This document shows positions 55,581 through 64,000 of a stretch of DNA of 64,000 bases, piece by piece. The position numbers and the translations under genes are program-made. The notes under the pieces are model-generated. The model was not told where the DNA came from. It searched no databases and saw only the letters and a list, made by a program, of their open reading frames with translations. How positions within the stretch are numbered: the first letter of the stretch is position 1; each line of letters opens with the position of its first letter. The stretch lies in NCBI RefSeq assembly GCF_047511655.1, contig NC_133396.1, positions 128,659,490 to 128,723,489 on the forward strand, read 5' to 3'. This DNA comes from Castor canadensis (taxonomy: Eukaryota > Chordata > Mammalia > Rodentia > Castoridae).

Positions 55581-56410
55581 AAAGTTCCAAAGTTTTGTGA
55601 CCCTGTTTTTTTTTTTTTTTCTTTCTTTTTAAATTTCTTTGTTTTTTAATTACCCAGAAGACTTGGAAACAAGCAAGAATTCCGTCATCTTGCAAGCAAC
55701 CCTGCCCCAAGGCCAAGGCTAGCACCAGCACAGGTTTCCCTGTTTCCCCTTGTCACCAAAAGCACATAGGAGGCAGTGAGGCAGTGGACGCTAATTAAGC
55801 AACAATACTTGCCAGGGCACCCAGCAAAGCCTGCTCTGTGAGGCAGTGGTGTGGCCAGCTGGCCTGTGCGAGGGTTAGGTGCCTCAGTGTCTCTGACTGG
55901 GCAACCCTGCTCTCCATGACTGGGGACCCAAACCTTCTCAGGCATAGGACACACAAGCCTTCCTCATCTCTACCTCCTGTGCTAGATCCTTTTGGAATCT
56001 GTCTTAGCTTCCCACTCCACATTCCCAGAGCCTGCAGGAAGGAGGACCTTAGGAAAAGCTCCCTGGGATGTGGGCGTTTCCTGGGGAAACTGGATCCAAC
56101 CTGCTCCTGCCTCCCCTCACCCCACCCCAGCCCGAGGACTGAATCAGAGCCTTTCTGTGTGCAGAGTGCACAAGGAGAGCATGTTGTTTCTAAGGCCTTT
56201 CTCAAGGGCCACGCCCCTTCCTGCAGAGCATGGCTGCATAGCCCTTCTCTCTGGCAATGCTCTGTGACAGCCAGTGTCCTACAACCAGGAGACTGGAGGT
56301 GACTGACTCCAAAGGGGGCCTATGGCCCTCCCACAAAGCCCAAAGCCATGGCTGTGTGCTCCTGCCTTCCAGAACATAAACTCTGTCCAATCATAAGCGC
56401 CCTTAGAATG

Positions 56411-56446
<36 letters not shown>
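56411..56446. repeat. (TG)n microsatellite
   Basis: About 18 uninterrupted TG units. Confidence 0.97.
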
Positions 56447-56448
<2 letters not shown>

Positions 56449-57284
56449 AAAACTTCTTATGCCTCTGCAAGCACACCTCCCCACTCCCCTACTCCCTACT
56501 GGGCCCTGCTCATTGCTCAAAGACTGCTTGTTGACCACCTATAACAATGAACTTCATACAGTCCAGTTTTCTATTTTGGGCTCTCAAAAAAGTTGCTGCT
56601 TTGCTGAGAAGCTGAACGATTTCTTTGCCCAACCCAAAATTCACTCATTTAGGAGCATTTCCTAAGAGAGTTTAATATTCAAATTTCAGTTCCGACTGTG
56701 TCAATCTGGGCTTGAATCCTGCCTCTGATTCTCTTCTTGGGCCCCAGACTCCTCATTTGTATGAAATCATTGCATCTAAAGGCACGTTATAGAGGGCAGG
56801 CTCTCTGAGAGACACCTTGATTTCAAAGTGAGGCAGTCCTCTTCCCTATCTAACCTTCATTTAAGGTTAGAGCCCTGGGACAGTGCCATGTTTGTGCTTG
56901 GGGCAGTGCTGGGCTGAGGTCCAGTGGGTTTTTCTGTTCCCCAAGGGCAGGTCTAAGGACCTGTGGCTTTGGGAGGAGAGGCTGGACTTGGGCTGGGCCT
57001 GAGGTTGGGTTTGTCTCTTAGGGCTGGGTGGGTTAGTTAATCTACGTTATGGAAAGAGACCTTCCTTGTCAGGTTTCCTATCTAGTTGGTCAGTCCCAAG
57101 CCTCCTTGTGGCTTAACCCAGACAACTCCCTATTCCAGACACATGGCCACGCATGTTAGGGTAGTCCTTACTCTTCCTTCACAAGCCTAGAATTGGGGTC
57201 TCTGCCCATTCGTTAGCAGAGGAATGAGCCAGGTGCCCCCAGTCTGCCTGAGACCCTTTCAAGGTACCCATTAGGGCTGGCTTG

Positions 57285-57400
57285 ATCCTGTTATGAGCCT
57301 CAGTTTACTTATCGGTAAAACAAGGCTAATAAAACTTTCCCTATTCCTATCTTCCTTATCCAGCTGTCAGAACCAAGTGTGATAAGCAAATTTAAATTGT
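57285..57400 (-). mobile_element. MIR SINE fragment
   Basis: 'gagcctcagtttacttatcg' and 'gtaaaacaaggctaataaaa' are antisense MIR core. Confidence 0.65.
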
Positions 57401-57664
57401 GCTGCTATTCAAAAAATGCTAAAAATAAGTATAACACTATTATGTAGACACCATCTGTCTCCCCACCATTTGTCTACCACAGGCAAAATGTAAACAGAAG
57501 CTCTCATGGCCTCAGGAGATGAGTCCAGAAGAGCAATGGGAAAGGGCTCTGATCCTCTGGCAGCCTGTTATCTGTCATATTCTCCATCTGCCTCCCTCCC
57601 CAGCATCTTTAACTGCTGAAAAAAAAAAAAAAGCCAGGAGGAACCTGCCCAGTTCCTCGGATTG

Positions 57665-57915
57665 TTATAAATCTGGATCTCAACCCTGCAGCTGTTTAGC
57701 TGAGTACCCCTGGACAAGCCTCAGTTTTCTCATCTTTGAAATAGGTACACTAACTCTGTGTGTGTGTGTTGCTGGGGATTGAATGAATCCAGGACCTTGT
57801 GCGTGCTGGGCAAAGGCTCTACCACTGAGCTACAGCCCCAGCCAACAACTTCTCAGATTGTTTTGAGGGTTGAATAAGTTAATTGTGCAAAGTGAGTGTT
57901 CAGTGACTCTTAAGG
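57665..57915 (-). mobile_element. MIR SINE split by an ID
   Basis: 'ttagctgagtacccctggac', 'aagcctcagttttctcatct' and 'ttgaaataggtacactaac' precede the ID. 'gattgttttgagggttgaat' and 'aagttaattgtgcaaagtga' follow it. Together they are one antisense MIR. Confidence 0.75.
57757..57844 (-). mobile_element. ID SINE nested in MIR
   Basis: Antisense ID: 'ttgctggggattgaatgaat', 'ccaggaccttgtgcgtgctg', 'ctaccactgagctacagccc'. A short TG run sits at its tail side. Confidence 0.88.
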
Positions 57916-59750
57916 GATGGTTGATATTTTCTCAAAATAATGGGGTCACTTTTCCTTCAGCCTGGGCTGGTGGAGAAGAGCATCTTCATACACTGCTGGA
58001 AGGGTACTTGCCATTGGGGTACGGGCTCTTCCACACTGAGCAACTTTCTCTCCTTTGTGGCTTGGGAGACCACTCATAAGACTCTGAACCAACTAATTGG
58101 AGACCCTAGGAGCCCCCAGCCACCTGGAAAAAGTTTCCGCTGTCTCTCCAGCTCCCCCATTGTCTAACTCAGTCCCACGCTTTCTGCAACACGTAGAGGA
58201 TGCAGACCATGGAGGGAAAAGTCTGTCCTTCCTCTACTGGCTCCAAGTCCCACTGTAACCCAGGACTGCATCAGACTCTATTGTCCTTCCACCTTGAGAT
58301 GCTTCACTTAAATGCCCAATAAATGCAGCTGCCCTCCAGGGAGGAACAGGGGAGGAGTGAAGAACGCATCACTGTTCAGACCTTCCTGAGAGAGCCTTTT
58401 GGGATACACAGTGCCAGGCAGTGGGAGAGGGGATCTAGAAGGGACAGGGCAGGGCCCAGCACCATCCTGAGTGTCTGGAGTGTCTGGGCAGGCAGCTTAG
58501 CAGGTGAGAGGAAACGTCAACTCTCTGGAAGTATCTTGAGGGAACTTTCTAAAATGTTCTTCTGGGATATGCCTAACTAGGCTTGTGAGGAGAAGGACAG
58601 AGGCTCATAGATCTTTCCTATTCCCTCTGATGTTCACTCCCAAACCTCAAAGGTTTGGACACTGAGACTCTTTCTCCAGCCAGCCACACAGCCTTCTGCC
58701 CAGTGAGCACTGGGGGGCGGGGGGTTGTGGTGGGGGGAACAGGATGGCAGCAAGGTCTCAGGCCCTTAACTCAGGTTCTCAAGACCTGGTGGACTGTTAG
58801 ATTCTGGACTCCTGGGTCTCCATTCAGTGGGCTTGGGAGATGGTGCAGTCCCCTGTGTTTTTAGCAAGCCCTCCACGTTCCCCCTCCCCACTCTAGGTGA
58901 TTCTGAAGACCCACTGTATGTAGGTCCCCTCGCCCATATCTTACCTGCCATGGGACCCTCTTCTCTATTGCTGGAGAGGAATGAGTTAGGGAGGTGAAGG
59001 GGGCTCCCTCAGTTTCCACTCCCTGACTGCCTCAGGAAGTTTTTTTCTCTACCACAGCCCCCCTTGCCAACCCAAGTGGTCAGGATAGTTTCAGAATAGC
59101 TTCAAAGAGACTTTTTTTTCTGGCTACTTTCAGAGAAAAAGAAAAAAATTAACTGCCCTATATCTGGGAGTTAGGACCTCCAAGATTTGCAGACTGGGTT
59201 GTCTTCTTTTCTCTTTCCAAAAACCAAGTGGTTTGGACCAGGGAGACAGAGGAATTCAGGCTGCTGAGAAGATACTGTGCAGGTTGGAGAGCCACGTTGC
59301 TCTCCGCTCTCCCTCCCACCCAATGAAGCCCAAAAGAAGGCAGGAAGAAATCCTTCCAGCTCCCGCTCTTGCTCTTCTCCTCCCCACTCCGCCTAGACTC
59401 AGGACACATGACTTTCTTCTGACTCTGCCATGGGAAGATGCACTTTCTCTTGCACTTGCAGCTGGGAGGCGAGTGAGAGGGTGAGAGACAAGATGCAGGA
59501 TGTACGTGTGTGTGTGTGTCTTTGATAACATGTGACAATACATGAGAGGTACAGAGAAATGAGTTCTAGTGCCCAGTTTCTATGGCAACACTTCATCTGT
59601 TGAAATTCTGTGTACGACATAACTCTCAGTGCTCCCCGAAACATCTGCACCAAGAAAGTTTAACCTCAGCAGTAAGTCAATATAATGATTCAGTATAAGC
59701 AAAAAATGAGGAAGATTAAATTTGAGCTCTTTGCAGAGGAGAAAAAGTTG

Positions 59751-59811
59751 GAGGAAGGGAGGAAGAAAAGAAGGGAGGGAGGGAGGGAGGAAGGAAGGAA
59801 GGAAGGAAGGA

Positions 59812-59875
<64 letters not shown>
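59751..59875. repeat. GGGA-GGAA-GAAA polypurine tract
   Basis: About 125 bases of pure purine on the plus strand, shifting from (GGGA)n to (GGAA)n to about 15 units of (GAAA)n. It has the mirror symmetry needed for triplex (H-DNA). It lies about 100 bases into the putative PRELP intron 1. Confidence 0.95.
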
Positions 59876-59972
59876 ATAGATCAATAGGCTAGGGTGGAAG
59901 GAGCCAGAGGAAAGCTGGTGCAGGAGACTTCCCAACCTGACTTCCTGTCCTCTCCCCACTGCCTGGGCTTAC

Positions 59973-60115
59973 CTGCACACACCTGCCTCTCCTCTGGGCT
60001 CTGGGGCAGTCCTCCTCTTCCTCCCCACCCTTCAGTGGAGCTGTGGCAGCAAAGAGCCTGCTAGAAGCTCTGAACTCCCAGTGGTGTGTGCGTGCTGTGT
60101 TTGCTTGGCTTTTCT
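59973..60115 (-). other. PRELP: Candidate non-coding first exon of PRELP
   Basis: On the minus strand, 'ctgccacagctccactgaag' leads to a strong donor, CAG|GTAAGC at 59973/59972. PRELP has a separate 5' non-coding exon in other mammals, and the coding exon acceptor at 53318 requires one. The distance fits. The 5' limit is a guess. A SOX-type AACAAT lies upstream at 60243-60248. Matching against transcripts would settle it. Confidence 0.4.
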
Positions 60116-60130
60116 TCCACCAGATCCTAC

Positions 60131-60240
60131 TGGGGTGGGGAGGTTAGGTTAGGGGAGGGAGGGGCAGATCGCAGGGAGGGAGAGGAAGAGAGGAGGAGGG
60201 AGGAGAGGAGAGCGGGAGGGAGCTTGGGAAAAGAGGAATG
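60131..60240. promoter_or_regulatory. PRELP: G-rich polypurine tract, putative PRELP promoter
   Basis: The plus strand runs 'ggggtggggaggttaggtta', 'ggggagggagggg' and further GGGA/GGAG units, so the PRELP sense strand is CCCTCCC-rich (SP1/KLF/MAZ-type sites). Four or more G-runs are close enough for G-quadruplex folding. No TATA box was seen at a fixed distance from the candidate exon. Confidence 0.4.
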
Positions 60241-61039
60241 ACAACAATAAAGTCTTTATTTGGCAGCCAAAACTCCAAAGACCTCATCTACACACCATGC
60301 CCACGATGGACTCGCCTTTAAAAACTTTCCTTCTGCTGCTGCTTCTGGAGAGGGACTCTGTGACCCATGCTTGGAAAACAAGCCAAACTAAGGAAGGAAA
60401 AGGCATGGAAAGCAGTCTCCATGCCAGGAGAGGCCAGGGTGAGGCGCTGGGTCCAGTACTGGCCCCCCTTCTGATGCCCCTTACTCACTGGTGTAAATTT
60501 CCAACACAGTGGGGGGTTTGGGATGCTTCTCTGAGCAGAGACAATCCTCTCCAGGAGGTGGCTGAGGGAGTAGAGGCTCACTGGGTAGTGAGGTGGCCCT
60601 GGAGATAACAAGTTTGGCAACCAGAGGGCTGGCTTGAGGATCAGAAAGGGAAAAGTCTGGCCTGGAGTCACACAGCAAATTAAAGCAGAAATCAGATCTG
60701 ATGCAAAACCTAGAGTCACTGTCTCTAGCTCATATGGACAATGTTGGAGCCTGCTTTCACTTCTCTGTATCACACCCAGGTGAGATTTGGGGCTATATGG
60801 TCATCACACAAAGTGTGTTGAGGAAAATCCCATGTCAGCTTCCCAGAAAACCCCTTCAAGTACAACCATTACCTTGGTTAAAAAGTTACAAGGCACTTGG
60901 AGTTAAGTAGCAGCCCAGCAAAATGTAATGCTTTCCAGGTTGACTACTCAGAACCTCAATGAAATTTTCTTCTTTGTCATGTTAGGTCCATGGAGAGTTG
61001 CAGAGACCAATGACAGAGGAAGAAGAAAGAATATTTAAG

Positions 61040-61204
61040 TTATGGTCAGTAGCCCTAGGCTCTGCCACTCACAGCAATGTGATCTTGGACAGGCCACTGA
61101 ATCATGAGGAGTCTCAGTGTCCCCATTTATAAAACGGGGGTAATATGTATCTCACAGGATTGGGAAGATAAACAATATCATGACTATGAAACAATTAGCA
61201 CTTT
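61040..61204 (-). mobile_element. MIR SINE
   Basis: 'tctgccactcacagcaatgt', 'gatcttggacaggccactga', 'cccatttataaaacgggggt' and 'caattagcactttacaaac' follow antisense MIR. Confidence 0.8.
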
Positions 61205-61219
61205 ACAAACTGGGAAGAT

Positions 61220-61444
61220 GTTATGGCCATGCATGGATGTACATGCCTATAATCTCAGTTACTCTGGAAGCACAGGTAAGAGGATTATAGTCTGAGGCCA
61301 GCCTGGGCAAAAAAAGCATGAGACCCTACCCTGAAAAAATAGCTAAATTAAAAAAAGGTGTGGCTCAGGTGGTAGAGCACCTAACTAGCAAGTGTAAGGC
61401 CCTGAGTTCAAACCTCAGTACTGCTAATCAATCAATAAACAAAA
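61220..61444 (+). mobile_element. B1-dID SINE with TSD
   Basis: The left half has 'tgcctataatctcagttact' and 'gaggccagcctgggcaaaaa'. The right half has 'gtggctcaggtggtagagca' and 'cctgagttcaaacctcagta'. The near-direct repeat 'acaaactgggaagat' (61205) / 'acaaactggaagat' (61445) is the target-site duplication. Confidence 0.9.
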
Positions 61445-61459
61445 ACAAACTGGAAGATA

Positions 61460-62020
61460 CCAGGTTTTAGGAAAGGAATTATGGTGAATGGTAATCACCC
61501 TAAGAAAAGGAGAAGAGAAAAATAAAACCCACATCTTCCATCTCCACGCTGTGTGCCCCAAATCCTCGAGTCCAGTCTGTTCTGCAGCCTGAGGCCAGAG
61601 CCTAGGTTTGCTTGTTTCCCTAGCTATAGTGGGTGGTGGGCAGTGTGGTGGAGAGGTGAATGGAGGCCGGCAGGGTGCCAGGGGTGGTATGCAGGCGGTG
61701 TCACCTGCATCCGTTTATATAGGATCCATCCAGATCCCAAGAGCCTGTGCCCTTGGGCAAAATGGCAACCAACTTCCAAGCCCTTCCTGAGTCAACGTGT
61801 CACCATCCTTCCTCTCATCTCCCCATCCCAGGCTGTGCAGTCAGAATTAGAATAAAGGCAAAAGACGGCCAGCAACTGTTCAGGAAGGTCTGCTAACTGG
61901 TGGCCTGCGGATGTGATATGGCTTAAGGACCTAACAATTTTTGATAGCACACGCAGTTTTTAAAAATCTTATTACAGAAATTTAAAAACACAGACACCTT
62001 TACATTCGTGTTGTCTTTTT
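61460..62020. other. Unique intergenic sequence
   Basis: No gene or clear repeat was recognised. Confidence 0.4.
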
Positions 62021-62108
62021 TGCTTTTTTTCCCTCAGTGCTGGGGAGCAAACCCAGGGCCTTGAATTTGCTAAGATATGAGCTCTGCCACTGAGCTGTGT
62101 TCCCAGCC
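62021..62108 (-). mobile_element. ID SINE
   Basis: Antisense ID: 'ctcagtgctggggagcaaac', 'ccagggccttgaatttgcta', 'ctgccactgagctgtgttcc'. Confidence 0.88.
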
Positions 62109-62499
62109 TCCATTGACACAGGAAAATGTTAATAACCCCATTTACCGAACACCCAACTTCAATCTCAACTCTTGCTTCTGTGTCTATTCCTGCAAACCTT
62201 ATGGGTATATTTTGGAGTACTGATTTTTTTTTTAAATTAAATTTGAATGCCTTTGGGCAGGGCAAATGCTTCCCCATTCAACATAGTGGCCACCCTCTTT
62301 GCTGTCTCAGCCTAGAGTCCATGGCCAAGACTACCCCATTCCCTTACCTGCTTGAGCTTTAGGACATTTGAGTTCACCGTCACTGGTCTACAAGCAACTT
62401 CTGAGAATCAAAGTAGAACAGATCAGCTGACACTGTAAGGGAGAGGGTGTCAGGTCACCCAGCCAACCTGCCTTTCTCATCCCCTTGACAGATGATAAA

Positions 62500-62625
62500 T
62501 GGCCTCTAGACTGAGTTCTTGAGACTGGGATTTGTCTTCTACATGCTGTGTGACCTTGGAGATTTTTCTTTCCCTCTATGACCTCAGTTTACCATTTGTA
62601 AAACAAGTTTATAGAAAGCCACCTC
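62500..62625 (-). mobile_element. MIR SINE
   Basis: 'catgctgtgtgaccttggag', 'gacctcagtttaccatttgt' and 'aaaacaagtttatagaaagc' follow antisense MIR. Confidence 0.65.
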
Positions 62626-62669
62626 TGAGCTCTCTTCCAACAATACTGTGAAGAAAATCAGATTTGGTC

Positions 62670-62750
62670 AGGACACCTGGGTTAAAATGTCAGTTCTGCT
62701 ACTCTCTAGCTACCTGGCAAGCCTCAGTTTCCTCATCTGTACTTGGAAGG
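62670..62750 (-). mobile_element. MIR SINE fragment
   Basis: 'cacctgggttaaaatgtcag' and 'gcctcagtttcctcatctgt' are antisense MIR core; the second copy within 200 bases. Confidence 0.65.
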
Positions 62751-63775
62751 CAATACCCTGCCCCATTCCCCCTCCCACAGATACCTGGGGTCTCATGAAG
62801 ATCACTGGAAGCAATGGCTTGGTTGGGAGAGCTTTCTGTGATTCTCTGACTTTCTACAGCCACACCCCAACACCGAGTGGCTCCCCAGAACCTCCCCTAG
62901 TCCCCTAGAGTCTCAGGAACACACAGTAGAGTGGCTGTGTGACACCCATGGGCACCATCTGAGAATGTAAGTGGGGGCAGGGGAAGCACAGAATCCAGGT
63001 TCTGATAGGAGTGGCCTGGACAGTGTGGTTGGGGCAGGATGCAGGGGGCCAGCAGGGGAGAGGGGCAGCCTCCACTGCGGTGGATTTTGGCTGCATTTCC
63101 AGAGTCTGGGTCTGCCCACCCAGACTGCCTCCATCTGGGGGCTCACTGTTCCTTTGGCCCTCACAGGAACGGCTGCCTTGGTTACAAGCAGTGAGCCCTA
63201 CCATCTGAAAAGAAAGGGCAGATTGTGTACCACCCTTTCCAGCCTTCCCACCTCTCCACTGCCGGGAAGGGGCGTGTGGGCCTGGGGAGTTTGGGCCCAG
63301 ACCGCCCAGTGAGGCTGGCTCTGGACAGACCCTCACTCCTCACCAGCTGAGACTCTGTTCCTGGGGTGGCATAACAGGGGAGAGGCTGTGGGAGTCCTGT
63401 GGCTGCACATCCCAAAGTCCACATGGGGGCCTGGGTTGCCTGGGGTGAGTGGGCTCCATCATGGCAGAGCTCACAGCACCTACCAAAGGCTTAGCACATC
63501 CAGGCACTCAATAGGGATCTGCATCATCAAATTTAACAGGGTTGAACAAAGAGAGCCTGTCATTCTCTTTTGTAAAAAGTGTTTTTATTTTTTGAATAGA
63601 TGATTCTCTTGAAATCCAAAAGATATGGAAGTTTCCACAGGCAAACTTCTTCTCTGGTCTGTCTCCTTATCACCCAGCTTCTTCCTGGAGACATTGCTGT
63701 ACTGGATTCTTGGCTTCTGCTAGGGTTATTTATGCAAAAAATAAGCACCTATGCACTTTTTTTACTTGTATAATT
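62751..63775. other. Unique intergenic sequence toward FMOD
   Basis: Open frames of 80-143 codons overlap on both strands at 62905-63424 without any domain. No gene was recognised. Confidence 0.4.
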
Positions 63776-63860
63776 CACTTTTATTTTTAAAAAATTTATA
63801 TTAGGATATATTCATTGTACAGGGGGTTCATTGTGACAATTCTGAGTCACCTGTGTACTT
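63776..63860 (-). mobile_element. L1 3' UTR remnant
   Basis: 'aatttatattaggatatatt', 'cattgtacagggggttcatt' and 'gtgacaattctgagtcac' match, from memory, the antisense of a lineage L1 3' UTR. It is short and the ends are not defined. Confidence 0.45.
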
Positions 63861-64000
63861 TTAATTTTAATTTCACTTAGTAGCCTGTCTTGGAAGTCAC
63901 TACCTATTGGTACATATGATCTCTCTGTTTCTCCTCCCTCCATACTTACTTGACAGGTCAGTTTTCCTGCCCCCTCTCTTTTTTTTTTTTTCTCTGTCTC

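Larger units (their letters stand above)
53318..59972 (-). other. PRELP: PRELP intron 1 (if exon 1 is correct)
   Basis: About 6.7 kb, ending in a good acceptor (53319-53318). It holds (CA)n at 55025-55061, (TG)n at 56411-56446, an ID within a MIR (57665-57915) and a GAAA tract (59751-59875). The rest is unique. Open frames of 126-203 codons (54482-55093, 55795-56302, 59158-59543) have no domain. No further exon was recognised. Confidence 0.5.

Noticed and set aside
1-64000. CRISPR arrays, tRNA or rRNA genes, bacterial-type operons
   Set aside because: The window is vertebrate nuclear DNA. tRNA-like boxes all belong to ID or dID SINEs, and the regular repeats are microsatellites.

Overview
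The window is mammalian, almost certainly rodent nuclear DNA. It is dense in B1 (7SL-derived) and ID (tRNA-Ala-derived) SINEs and in dimeric B1-dID elements, with MIR, L2, old L1 and MaLR fossils beneath them. The B1-dID consensus and an L1 3' UTR near 9.65-9.98 kb match, from memory, repeats typical of beaver (Castor, Castorimorpha). That genus-level guess is inference; rodent is firm.

Two real protein-coding genes can be built exon by exon, both on the minus strand. OPTC (opticin, a class III small leucine-rich repeat protein) has six coding exons between 36019 and 43329 that splice in frame to 330 residues. PRELP (prolargin, a class II SLRP) has two coding exons, 52320-53301 and 49821-49996, that splice to 385 residues. 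A likely non-coding first exon of PRELP ends at 59973. In human 1q32.1 the order is FMOD - PRELP - OPTC - ATP2B4, so this window is the reverse complement of that order: the left 36 kb is the OPTC-ATP2B4 interval and the right few kb start the PRELP-FMOD interval. Neither FMOD nor ATP2B4 exons were seen.

Layout. 1-36 kb is intergenic: nested L1/SINE remains (1-4.2 kb), a full-length RPLP1 retrocopy with target-site duplications (5439-5949), an MLT1-type LTR fossil split by a trimeric SINE (6.76-7.46 kb), a 5'-truncated L1 (9651-9975), a 0.7 kb TG-rich array (13.5-14.2 kb), and an exact 202-bp duplication whose second copy lies inside a B1 (33554-33755 and 34507-34708). 36-43.4 kb is OPTC, with a 472-bp GU-rich array 38 bases past the exon 2 donor and a TAAT-rich block in intron 3. 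43.4-49.8 kb is the OPTC-PRELP spacer, which should include the long PRELP 3' UTR and the OPTC promoter. 49.8-60.1 kb is PRELP. 60.1-64 kb is intergenic.

Both genes encode secreted extracellular-matrix proteins. Opticin is a vitreous and ciliary-body glycoprotein that binds collagen fibrils and heparan sulfate. Prolargin links basement-membrane perlecan to collagen through a basic proline/arginine-rich N-terminus. They are neighbouring members of an SLRP cluster that arose by duplication. I found no undescribed protein system. The most unusual signals are structural: the templated 202-bp insertion, a perfect 16-bp-arm hairpin at 32833, the GU-rich array beside an OPTC splice donor, and homopurine tracts on both sides of the candidate PRELP first exon.
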